Position numbers and translations under genes: made by a program. From the NCBI GenBank assembly GCA_025355115.1, contig JANXLO010000535.1, positions 1-5,144 on the forward strand: a DNA stretch of 5,144 nucleotides. Direction: 5' to 3'. This DNA comes from Chthonomonadaceae bacterium. Lineage in GTDB: Bacteria > Armatimonadota > Chthonomonadetes > Chthonomonadales > Chthonomonadaceae. The stretch's first letter is position 1. Each line of letters begins with the position of its first letter. The notes below the pieces were generated by a model. The model made no database searches. It had not been told where the DNA came from and saw nothing but the letters and a program-made list of their open reading frames with translations. This document shows, piece after piece, positions 1-5,144 of the stretch.

Positions 1-6
1 ACGGTC

Positions 7-1176
7 TCAGGTTAAAGACGTCCCGGAAAGCCGAACGGTGTCATTGGATACGGGACTTGGGGAGGACGGAGTGAAAAAAACCGGCGGCTCGGTCGCATTC
101 TTCTGCCCGATGGCGTCAACAGGGAGTTCGGCCTGCGCCGAAGCGACGTCGGCTGAGGAAATTGAGGGGCGAAGCAGGTTGTCTGTCTGAGCGAGGCTGG
201 CCTTCGCCGGTCGCAGAAGTTGGGCAGCGGCCTCTCCGGGACGCTCGGAGGAGCTGGCGCGCAGCAGAGTTGCGCTATCCCGCGCGAGTTGCGCCCGCTG
301 ATGAAGCGTGGGCAGGCAGTCCGCCGCCGCCTGCCGAATGTCGGCTCGGACTTCGGGCGAATCGCGCAGGGTCCGTACCGCCGGAACGGCCCTCTCGTCT
401 CCAATCTGCTCCAGGGCCTGCAAGAGGGATAGCTGCACCGTCTCCGGCGCCTCCGTGAGCAGCTCGATCAGAGCCTGCATTCCCTCTGCGTCGATGAACG
501 GGCCATCGGAGGCCCGCACTCGGGGCAGCAGATTGGCGAGAGCCTGCAACGCCTGATGTTTCAGCTGAGGATCGCGCTCCTGAACTACCACCGCTAGAAT
601 GCCGACCGCTCGCGGATCCCAAGATTCGCTCAGTCGCTGAACCGCAATCTGCCCTTGGCTCCGGTCCCTGGCCCAGAAGCCGCTCAATGGAAAGAAAATC
701 CACCAGAAGTTGAAAGAGTAGGGCCCCCGTACATAGATCAAGACGGCGAGACCCAGCAGAAGCAACGAGGCCTTGATGATCTGCCCGCGACGCTTGCGGC
801 GCGCGGCGCGCATCTCATCCCGCAGCTGTTGGATCATCTTCTCGACGCGCTGCTTCTTACGAACTATCTCGTCGAGGGTACCCATCAGCCCCAGAACGGC
901 CGCGCCCGCCTTGGCCCGCGTCCAGTCGTCCTCGCTCCGTACTGCCTCCCCGACCGGCATCCGTATCAGTCCAGCCTCGCGCTCCGTCGGCTCCAGCGTC
1001 GGAGCTCTCCGGGTTGCTGTCAAAGTCTCCAGGCGAAATAGGAGGTTCAGCGCGGCGTTGAGCGCCCCCGCTTGCACCTCCGGGCGATGGCTGCCGAGAC
1101 CCTGCAGGACGGAGTTCGACTCCTCCTCGCCTTCTCGCTGCGCCTCCGACCCTGTCCCGGTCTCCTCGCCTCGCAT
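7..1176 (-). CDS. HEAT-repeat protein with coiled coil and membrane hairpin
   Basis: A 389-residue protein of unknown specific function. The frame is open up to a TTG at 1236, but the ATG at 1174-1176 is chosen because a GGAGAGA ribosome-binding site lies four bases before it; the TTG has none. Seen in order: a helical, HEAT-like stretch (about 21-55), a charged linker, a very basic predicted coiled coil (102-130, ending RRKRR), a hydrophobic segment (133-149), a second aromatic-rich one (153-169), three HEAT-type helix pairs (about 187-217, 228-259, 260-291), and a Ser/Pro/Ala-rich low-complexity tail from about 310. The basic cluster before the first membrane segment suggests the N-terminus is cytoplasmic; two segments four residues apart suggest a hairpin, which would leave the HEAT repeats cytoplasmic too. 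HEAT repeats are protein-binding scaffolds, so a membrane-attached adaptor role is inferred. It is transcribed divergently from the GNAT gene. No enzyme motif is visible. Confidence 0.85.
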   Translation of the reverse strand: MRGEETGTGSEAQREGEEESNSVLQGLGSHRPEVQAGALNAALNLLFRLETLTATRRAPTLEPTEREAGLIRMPVGEAVRSEDDWTRAKAGAAVLGLMGTLDEIVRKKQRVEKMIQQLRDEMRAARRKRRGQIIKASLLLLGLAVLIYVRGPYSFNFWWIFFPLSGFWARDRSQGQIAVQRLSESWDPRAVGILAVVVQERDPQLKHQALQALANLLPRVRASDGPFIDAEGMQALIELLTEAPETVQLSLLQALEQIGDERAVPAVRTLRDSPEVRADIRQAAADCLPTLHQRAQLARDSATLLRASSSERPGEAAAQLLRPAKASLAQTDNLLRPSISSADVASAQAELPVDAIGQKNATEPPVFFTPSSPSPVSNDTVRLSGTSLT

Positions 1177-1180
1177 GATC

Positions 1181-1187
1181 TCTCTCC
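1181..1187 (-). promoter_or_regulatory. Ribosome-binding site fixing the HEAT-protein start
   Basis: Read on the minus strand this is GGAGAGA, ending four bases before the ATG at 1176 (seven bases from the GGAG core). It is the only good Shine-Dalgarno match near the candidate starts of this frame and is why the TTG 60 bases upstream is not used. Confidence 0.7.
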
Positions 1188-1200
1188 ACCCTTCGTATGC

Positions 1201-1282
1201 CCGCCTCTGATACCTAATTACGCTTCTTGCCTGCAAGATGTTTCCGCCAGATCATGACTCGGACAGAGGAAACCAGAGGCGG
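1201..1282. promoter_or_regulatory. Divergent control region with nested inverted repeats
   Basis: The gap between the divergent HEAT-protein and GNAT genes. CCGCCTCTG at 1201-1209 is the exact reverse complement of CAGAGGCGG at 1274-1282. A further CAGAGG half-site at 1264-1269 lies ten bases (about one helical turn) from the one at 1274-1279. Between them is the 14-bp dyad TCTTGC-CT-GCAAGA at 1225-1238, which overlaps the best -35 candidate for the GNAT gene. These symmetries resemble transcription-factor sites; the regulator is unknown and no regulator gene is in the window. The repeats are short enough that chance cannot be excluded. Confidence 0.35.
1227..1255 (+). promoter_or_regulatory. 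Possible sigma-70-type promoter of the GNAT gene
   Basis: TTGCCT (1227-1232) and GATCAT (1250-1255) are separated by 17 bases, each matching four of six consensus positions. Transcription would begin near 1262 and give a leader of about 40 bases before the ATG at 1301. If this is right, the upstream ATG at 1238 could not be used as the start. The match is modest. Confidence 0.3.
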
Positions 1283-1300
1283 CGTGAAGAATCGACGGGC

Positions 1301-1777
1301 ATGAATCAGCAACATAGACCCTTTGGAATACCAGCGTATGAGGCTGCGCCTGTCATCGCCTCGTCGGAGCGTGAAGCCGCCTTTGCAATCCGCATGAAAG
1401 TCTTCGTGGAGGAGCAGACGGTGCCGCCCGAGGAGGAGCTTGACGCCTACGACGTCGCCGCGCTGCATTTCATCGCACGCCTCGCTGGCGAGGAGGACGC
1501 GTCCGGAATAGTCGGGACGGCGCGGCTCATCGACAAAGGACATGGCGTCGGCAAAATCGGGCGGGTGGCTGTCCTGATCGAGCATCGGGGGCGCGGAGTT
1601 GGAGCTTTGCTGATGCGCTGCGTCGAGAAGGCCGCCAGTGAACACGGTTTCACCGAGCTCATCCTCGAAGCGCAACTCCACGCGCTCCCCTTCTACGAGA
1701 AGCTCGGCTACATTGCCGAGGGCGACGTCTTCCTCGACTGCGCCATAGAGCATCGCCTCATGCGCAAACTCCTCTAG
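1301..1777 (+). CDS. GNAT family N-acetyltransferase, YjcF/ElaA-like
   Basis: A 158-residue single-domain GNAT protein, the usual size for the family, expected to move an acetyl group from acetyl-CoA to an amine of unknown substrate in the cytoplasm. Seen: an N-terminal segment RMKVFVEEQTVPPEEELD (31-48) typical of the YjcF/ElaA branch; GTARL (72-76); KIGRVAVL (85-92) leading into the acetyl-CoA pyrophosphate-binding motif HRGRGVGALL (95-104); and the late motif AQLHALPFYEKLGY (124-137), whose Tyr often acts as general acid in GNATs. The ATG at 1301 is preferred over the in-frame ATG at 1238 because the 21 extra residues are polar and unlike the fold, although neither start has a strong ribosome-binding site. 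The gene is divergent from the HEAT-protein gene and convergent with the PBP gene (24-bp gap). The substrate cannot be read from the sequence. Confidence 0.88.
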   Translation: MNQQHRPFGIPAYEAAPVIASSEREAAFAIRMKVFVEEQTVPPEEELDAYDVAALHFIARLAGEEDASGIVGTARLIDKGHGVGKIGRVAVLIEHRGRGVGALLMRCVEKAASEHGFTELILEAQLHALPFYEKLGYIAEGDVFLDCAIEHRLMRKLL

Positions 1778-1801
1778 CATCCTCAGCGACTGGGACAGCG
1801 A

Positions 1802-4021
1802 TCAGTGAAGCGGATCGGGCGCTGGGACAGGCGCGACTGCCGCATCGTCCGGTTGCTCGACTCGCGCCTCATCTGATTCCGGAACGCTCGCGGCAGTGCC
1901 TGCCGGAGCGACGATGGGGACTGCCACAGAGCCGTTCTCCGCGACTTCAGTCTTCTGGGGGTCCACCGGATCAGACTGCGCCAGCTCCTGCGCGGCATCG
2001 CTGGCCTGTTGACGCAGCGCGGCCAGCAGGGTTTTCGTCTCCGGGGCGGCGATGACGCCATCCGTGATCCGACGAGCTAGATTGATACGGCGTTGCTCCG
2101 GCTGCGCGAGCGCCATGAAGTTCCGCCATATAGGGGCACAGATCGCGCCTCCAGTCGCGTTGCCCATGGGCAGATACTTCGCGAGGGACACTCGCCGTTT
2201 CCCTTGCAGCACGCTCTCTTTGCGGACATGAGCCGTCCAGACCGCCACGGAGAGATCCCGGTCGTAGCCGATGAACCAGGCGTCCCGGTGGCTGCTGGTG
2301 GTTCCCGTTTTGCCGTGAGCATCAGGAATGGATGCCGCAGCGGCCGCTGTCCCGTTAATGACTGTCTCCCTCAATCCCACGTTGATCTGATCCAACGCCT
2401 GCGGGCTGAGGACAGGCGAATGCCTGCGGGATTCGGAATCGTCCCTGAAGATTTCGCGTCCGTTGGCGTCGTCGATGCTCTGCACGAGGAGTGGGTCGTA
2501 GCGTTCGCCGCCGTTCGCAAAGGCAGAGTAGGCGGAGCAGATATCGATCGGGTGCACACCGGATGCGCCGAGCGCGAGCGGGAGAACTGGCGTCAGCGGT
2601 GTGCCGATGCCCATGCGTTGCGCGTAGTCGACTACGTTTGCAGGCCCTACTTTCTCCATGACCTGCACAGCGATCGTGTTGACCGACAGCCGCAGGCCGT
2701 CCAGCGCGGTCATTCCGCCGCGATAGCGCCCGTCGTAGTTATGTACTTTCCAGCTTTCGGAGCTGCTGCGGTAGGAGATCGGCTTGTCGTCGATCACGGT
2801 GCTGAGATCGCAGGCGCTCGAGTCGAAGGCGGCGGCGTAGACGAACGGCTTGAAGGCGGAGCCGGGCTGGCGGATGCCCTGCGTCACCGCGTCGAACTGA
2901 TCCCTCTGGAAATCGGCACCGCCCACCAGCGCCCGCACCGCCCCCGTCCGTGCGTCGATGGCGACGATCGCACCGGTGTTGGGGCCTTCCCCGCCGGGCA
3001 GGCCTCTGCGTAGCGATTCCTCCGCCGCCCGCTGCATCTTCCAGTTCAGCGTCGTGACGATTTTGGCCCCGCTGTAGAGCATCTCAAGGCCATACTTTTC
3101 GCGCAGGATGCGCACGACGTCGTTGACGAAATAGGGAGCCTTGCCCGAGACTTTGAGCGCGTTGCGTGGATTGAGGATGCGCGGAATGTCCGCCTCTGCC
3201 CGCTTTGCCTGCGACTCGCTGATCCGCCCGGTGGCGACCATGCGGACCAGCACGAGTTTTCGGCGCCGGAGCGCGGCGTCCAGATGCTGGGTGGGCGAGA
3301 AGGCGATGGGGCGCTGCGGCAGACCGGCGAGCAGTGCGGCCTCTCCGAGCGTCAGCTTTGCGGCGGGCTTGCCGAAATAGGTGTTGGCAGCGGCCTCGAC
3401 GCCGTACGCGCCGTTGCCATAGTAGGCAGTGTTCAGATAGGCTTCGAGAATCTGGCGCTTGCCGTACCGCTCCTCGATGCGCCGCGCCAGCAGCATCTCA
3501 GCGATCTTGCGGCGATAGGTCTTCTCGCTCGTCAGGTAGAGGCTGCGCGCCAGTTGCTGCGTGAGAGTGCTTCCGCCCTGCGAAGTCGAGTTGCCGTCGC
3601 GGAGATTGGCGAACAGTGCGCGAAAAATGCCGCGTGGATCGATTCCATTGTGCTCATAAAACCGGCTGTCCTCGGTCGCGATGGTCGCGGCCTGCAAGTC
3701 GGGCGCGATCTGCTCCAGAGCCACTGGCCTCCGCCGCTGCGACTCCAGGGTCGCCAGAATGACCCCGTCGCTCGATAATATCGTAGTCGCGGCATTGAGG
3801 CGCACATCTGCGATACTATCGACGGAAGGCAGATGGTCGGAGATCGACTTGACTACCCACCCACCGTATGCGAGGCCTGCTGTTGCGAGCAGAGAGCAGA
3901 CCAGGAGGGAGAGTTTGAGCCTCCGACGCCTGGAGTTGAGCAATATCTGCTTCGTGCGAGCAGGCGAGTTCGTAACTTTTTGGCCACGAGCGAACGCAAC
4001 GGGAAGTGTATCGATTGACAT
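1802..4021 (-). CDS. Class A penicillin-binding protein (transglycosylase/transpeptidase)
   Basis: A 739-residue bifunctional peptidoglycan synthase that polymerises lipid II and cross-links the peptides outside the inner membrane. Seen in order: a short basic cytoplasmic tail, a signal anchor (about 36-57, after RRRR), then a complete GT51 domain: EDSRFYEHNGID with catalytic Glu117, GGSTLTQQLAR (149-159), RKIAEMLLARRIE (171-183, second Glu175), ILEAYLN (191-197), YFGK (215-218), and LTLGEAALLAGLPQRP (223-238). The transpeptidase domain follows with SAFK (catalytic Ser388, Lys391), SVN (446-448) and KTGTT (571-575). The last 65 or so residues are an Ala/Pro/Gln-rich acidic tail. No OB-fold insert is evident between the two domains, so it resembles the shorter PBP1a-type architecture rather than E. 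coli PBP1a. The ATG at 4021 is the only reasonable start; AGAAGG lies 12 bases upstream, a rather long spacing. A terminator-like hairpin lies in its upstream region. Confidence 0.96.
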   Translation of the reverse strand: MSIDTLPVAFARGQKVTNSPARTKQILLNSRRRRLKLSLLVCSLLATAGLAYGGWVVKSISDHLPSVDSIADVRLNAATTILSSDGVILATLESQRRRPVALEQIAPDLQAATIATEDSRFYEHNGIDPRGIFRALFANLRDGNSTSQGGSTLTQQLARSLYLTSEKTYRRKIAEMLLARRIEERYGKRQILEAYLNTAYYGNGAYGVEAAANTYFGKPAAKLTLGEAALLAGLPQRPIAFSPTQHLDAALRRRKLVLVRMVATGRISESQAKRAEADIPRILNPRNALKVSGKAPYFVNDVVRILREKYGLEMLYSGAKIVTTLNWKMQRAAEESLRRGLPGGEGPNTGAIVAIDARTGAVRALVGGADFQRDQFDAVTQGIRQPGSAFKPFVYAAAFDSSACDLSTVIDDKPISYRSSSESWKVHNYDGRYRGGMTALDGLRLSVNTIAVQVMEKVGPANVVDYAQRMGIGTPLTPVLPLALGASGVHPIDICSAYSAFANGGERYDPLLVQSIDDANGREIFRDDSESRRHSPVLSPQALDQINVGLRETVINGTAAAAASIPDAHGKTGTTSSHRDAWFIGYDRDLSVAVWTAHVRKESVLQGKRRVSLAKYLPMGNATGGAICAPIWRNFMALAQPEQRRINLARRITDGVIAAPETKTLLAALRQQASDAAQELAQSDPVDPQKTEVAENGSVAVPIVAPAGTAASVPESDEARVEQPDDAAVAPVPAPDPLH

Positions 4022-4070
4022 GTTGGCAGACGGCCTTCTAAGGGTAAATGAGTGGTAAAGAGCTGATGCA

Positions 4071-4190
4071 CAACCAAAAAAATGCCTGCACGACGCTTCC
4101 GAACAGACGGAAACGCGATGCAGGCACTCTTGGCCTCTGCTGCGCCTACCTTCATGGCAGACAGCGGCAGCGATTTGTTGTTTTTGGTTG
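4071..4190. repeat. 10-bp perfect inverted repeat bounding a 120-bp unit
   Basis: CAACCAAAAA at 4071-4080 is the exact reverse complement of TTTTTGGTTG at 4181-4190. The enclosed DNA contains the terminator-like hairpin (4083-4126) and a weaker second hairpin at about 4132-4176 (GCTG/CAGC and UGCC/GGUA pairs in minus-strand RNA). Together they could fold into a three-way junction. No target-site duplication flanks the unit, and one copy cannot show whether it is mobile. Confidence 0.5.
4076..4126 (-). terminator. Rho-independent terminator-like hairpin, minus strand, upstream of PBP gene
   Basis: Read as minus-strand RNA, the arms 4126-4108 and 4101-4083 form a 19-position stem around a six-base loop: eight perfect pairs (UGCCUGCA with UGCAGGCA), one C/C mismatch, G-U wobbles and Watson-Crick pairs, then UUCCG with CGGAA. 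Seven U residues follow directly (4082-4076), and AAGAG before the stem can pair with part of the U tract, as in classical terminators. The wobbles pair only in minus-strand RNA; in plus-strand RNA they become A/C mismatches, so the strand is clear. It would end a minus-strand transcript 55 bases before the PBP start codon. No minus-strand gene lies just upstream of it, so it ends either an unannotated small RNA or the leader of the PBP transcript. Confidence 0.7.
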
Positions 4191-4192
4191 AA

Positions 4193-4202
4193 ACGCTAGC
4201 GT
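4193..4202. repeat. 10-bp perfect palindrome
   Basis: ACGCTAGCGT is its own reverse complement and starts three bases beyond the end of the 120-bp inverted-repeat unit. It might be a protein-binding site, but a 10-bp palindrome alone is weak evidence. Confidence 0.3.
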
Positions 4203-4275
4203 ATCATCACTGTATGCAAAGCTCCGCACGTTCTCGGATAGGCGATCAGTGCGAAACTCGATTTATGGCATGGGT

Positions 4276-4296
4276 GTTCGTGCCAACCGGACGAAC
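4276..4296. repeat. 6-bp inverted repeat, possible RNA hairpin
   Basis: GTTCGT (4276-4281) and ACGAAC (4291-4296) face each other across nine bases, with further ATG/CAT pairing possible outside a small bulge. There is no U tract on either side, so this is not a terminator; it could be part of a structured RNA. Confidence 0.3.
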
Positions 4297-4310
4297 CATT
4301 CTCGCCCTTC

Positions 4311-4335
4311 CATCGCGCTAAATTAAGGCGCGATG
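4311..4335. repeat. 8-bp inverted repeat with AT-rich nine-base spacer
   Basis: CATCGCGC (4311-4318) and GCGCGATG (4328-4335) are exact reverse complements around TAAATTAAG. It could be a hairpin in a non-coding RNA or an operator. It has no U tract. Confidence 0.4.
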
Positions 4336-4425
4336 TCTACTGCGGCTCCGAACCATCATACATCTCTTCAGACGGTAATAGCCAGTAAATGTTCAGTTAA
4401 TTTAGTCAGCTGCCATCGAACCGCT

Positions 4426-4437
4426 CGTTGAACAACG
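4426..4437. repeat. Small dyad CGTTG-AA-CAACG
   Basis: Five-base arms around AA, too close together for an RNA hairpin, so if real it would be a DNA-binding site. It lies about 30 bases upstream of the -35 box of the tRNA promoter. Chance is quite possible. Confidence 0.2.
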
Positions 4438-4469
4438 GCACATCAGCCCCAAAAAGCAGCCAGTTTCGC

Positions 4470-4499
4470 TTGACAAACCGCGCATCCTCGTGCTACCAT
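4470..4499 (+). promoter_or_regulatory. Promoter of tRNA-His
   Basis: A perfect -35 box TTGACA (4470-4475) is followed after 18 bases by TACCAT (4494-4499), with TG one base before it making an extended -10 (TG-c-TACCAT). Transcription would begin near 4506, about 40 bases before the mature tRNA. An A-rich stretch (4451-4455) upstream of the -35 might act as an UP element. Confidence 0.65.
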
Positions 4500-4544
4500 A
4501 AAATATTGCTGTCCAGCGCGAATTTCGCCCCGGTCATGCAGTGC

Positions 4545-4619
4545 GGCGATTGTAGCTCAGTCGGTTAGAGTGCCAGGTTGTGGCCCTGGAGGTCGTGGGT
4601 TCGATCCCCATCATTCGCC
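4545..4619 (+). tRNA. tRNA-His (GTG anticodon)
   Basis: A complete cloverleaf. The acceptor stem is 4546-4552 with 4612-4618; the D stem GCTC starts at 4555; the anticodon stem CCAGG (4573-4577) with CCTGG (4585-4589) holds the loop TTGTGGC, whose anticodon is GTG at 4580-4582, reading His codons. The T arm is GTGGG-TTCGATC-CCCAT. The extra G at position -1 that marks tRNA-His is encoded at 4545 and can pair with the discriminator C73 at 4619. The 3' CCA is not encoded (C, C and then T follow 4618), so it must be added by tRNA nucleotidyltransferase. One U-U mismatch is present in the acceptor stem (position 5 with 68). It has its own promoter and terminator and so is a single-gene transcription unit. 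Confidence 0.95.
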
Positions 4620-4689
4620 CTATAGATAGTTGTTATAGCTTGTTGACATTTAGTTTGCTGGCGTCAACGCTCATTCTCGTCAAAGTCTC

Positions 4690-4736
4690 GGCCCTCCTTC
4701 TCACCTTAAAAAAGTGAGGCGGAGGGCCTTTCCTTT
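4690..4736 (+). terminator. Rho-independent terminator after tRNA-His
   Basis: GGCCCTCC (4690-4697) pairs with GGAGGGCC (4721-4728), and CTCAC (4700-4704) with GTGAG (4714-4718), separated by a two-base internal loop on each side. The run TTTCCTTT follows. It lies 70 bases after the tRNA. The opposite strand has no U run after the stem, so it mainly serves the tRNA, although the same stem might weakly affect the converging hydrolase transcript. Confidence 0.85.
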
Positions 4737-4779
4737 GCCAATCTGCGAATGCGATGCCGCCAGTCAGAGCTTGCTTACT

Positions 4780-5144
4780 TCAATTTCCGATCGTGGCCCG
4801 CACCGCGTCCGTCACCAGCGCGGCTATCGTCGCCTGCCCCGCAGGACTCGCGTGCACCCCATCCTTGTTCAGCTTGACGTCTGCACTGTTGGCATCTGCT
4901 ACAGTCAGGCTGCGAGCGGCCGACTCCTCTCGCAAGATTGCAACAAGAGGCGAAAGGATCGCGTTCAGATCAGGTGAATCGGCAAAGGCCGGCGGGGAGA
5001 AACGCGGGGGAGTCACCACCACGACCGGGATCCTTGCCGCGATAAGCTCGTCCAGCAGCGAGGCCAGCTCGGAGCGAAACACGGATGGGGAAGTACGTTG
5101 AAAAGCGTCGTTCGTTCCACAGAGCAGCACACAACAGGCGGGAT
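4780..5144 (-). CDS. SGNH/GDSL-type hydrolase, C-terminal part
   Basis: The last 120 or so codons of a gene that continues beyond the right edge; the frame is open to the window end. A GTG at 5130 lies inside the conserved core strand (...VLLCGTND) and is therefore unlikely to be the true start. Seen: GTND, the SGNH block with the oxyanion-hole Gly and Asn, just inside the window; a hydrophobic strand IPVVVVTPPRF about 25 residues later; and the catalytic pair in DGVH followed by SPAGQ near the C-terminus (Asp and His three residues apart). The nucleophile block with the catalytic Ser lies off-window. Family members are esterases, lipases or carbohydrate acetyl-esterases; the substrate cannot be told. 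The gene converges on the tRNA-His gene, with the tRNA terminator in between. The C-terminus is complete and ends 24 residues after the His, typical for the family. Confidence 0.88.
   Translation of the reverse strand, partial: PACCVLLCGTNDAFQRTSPSVFRSELASLLDELIAARIPVVVVTPPRFSPPAFADSPDLNAILSPLVAILREESAARSLTVADANSADVKLNKDGVHASPAGQATIAALVTDAVRATIGN

Larger units (their letters stand above)
4022..4544. other. Intergenic region with several dyads and no supported protein gene
   Basis: A 523-bp gap between the PBP and tRNA-His genes, visibly more AT-rich than the flanking genes. The short open frames in it lack both family motifs and ribosome-binding sites. It contains the minus-strand terminator-like hairpin (4076-4126), the 10-bp inverted repeat enclosing it (4071-4190), a 10-bp palindrome (4193-4202), dyads at 4276-4296, 4311-4335 and 4426-4437, and the tRNA promoter (4470-4499). 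A clear PBP promoter was not found. On the minus strand TATGAT (4360-4355) matches five of six -10 positions but has no convincing -35. Confidence 0.6.

Noticed and set aside
275..703. 142-codon minus-strand frame inside the HEAT-protein gene
   Set aside because: Gly/Arg/Ser-rich translation typical of an out-of-frame read of GC-rich coding DNA. The HEAT frame explains the region.
1177..1236. TTG-started 20-residue N-terminal extension of the HEAT protein
   Set aside because: No ribosome-binding site precedes the TTG, while the ATG at 1176 has a good one. The extension would also cover the dyad-rich control region.
1214..1780. 188-codon minus-strand open frame across the GNAT gene
   Set aside because: It is antisense to the GNAT gene, which has clear acetyl-CoA-binding motifs. 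The antisense product has no recognisable features and runs into the divergent promoter region.
2093..3013. 306-codon plus-strand open frame inside the PBP gene
   Set aside because: It is entirely antisense to the GT51/transpeptidase gene, whose motifs are intact. Its product shows no family motif, and long antisense frames are expected in GC-rich DNA.
3853..4155. 100-codon minus-strand frame starting upstream of the PBP gene
   Set aside because: It runs through the terminator hairpin and then out of frame into the PBP N-terminal coding sequence. No ribosome-binding site or motif supports it.
4265..4290. Sigma-54-like TTGGCACG on the minus strand near 4289-4282
   Set aside because: The required GC element is not at the right distance: 13 bases rather than 10 separate GG and GC, so the promoter would not be functional.
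4082..4321. 79-codon plus-strand open frame in the intergenic region
   Set aside because: No ribosome-binding site, its first codons lie in the terminator-like hairpin, and the translation resembles no family.
4600..4668. Integration (att) site at the tRNA 3' end, and the GTTGAC/GTCAAC repeat at 4642-4668
   Set aside because: No second copy of the tRNA 3' end and no integrase are in the window. The six-base inverted repeat has a 15-base spacer and no U tract, so it is likely chance.

Overview
The window is a GC-rich bacterial chromosomal segment with four protein genes and one tRNA gene. Each gene lies on the opposite strand to its neighbours: HEAT-repeat membrane protein (-), GNAT acetyltransferase (+), class A penicillin-binding protein (-), tRNA-His (+), SGNH hydrolase (-, cut by the right edge). 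No two genes share an operon, so each needs its own promoter and the intergenic gaps carry the regulatory signals. The tRNA lacks an encoded CCA end. That and the GC-rich coding style would fit a phylum such as Acidobacteriota or Armatimonadota, but this is only a guess.

Left part (1-1777): a membrane-anchored HEAT-repeat protein and a YjcF/ElaA-like GNAT protein are transcribed divergently from a 124-bp gap. The gap is rich in symmetric sequence: a perfect 9-bp inverted repeat at its flanks, a 14-bp dyad in the middle, and an extra half-site one helical turn away. This looks like a shared control region.

Middle (1802-4021): a complete bifunctional peptidoglycan synthase (GT51 glycosyltransferase plus transpeptidase) with all core motifs intact. 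It converges on the GNAT gene with 24 bp between the stop codons and has an Ala/Pro-rich C-terminal tail.

Upstream of that gene lies a 523-bp stretch (4022-4544) with no convincing protein gene. It holds the least explained signals: a long minus-strand hairpin followed by seven U residues, which has the form of a Rho-independent terminator and sits only 55 nt before the PBP start codon; a perfect 10-bp inverted repeat enclosing that hairpin in a 120-bp unit; and several further dyads. A small minus-strand RNA or a transcription-attenuating leader for the PBP gene are the two main readings.

Right part (4470-5144): tRNA-His with an extended -10 promoter and a strong downstream terminator, then the C-terminal part of an SGNH/GDSL-type hydrolase. 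No mobile-element gene, CRISPR array or phage gene is visible. The genes are mostly ordinary cell-envelope and housekeeping functions; no complete novel multi-gene system is evident, and the 4022-4440 non-coding region is the best candidate for something undescribed.
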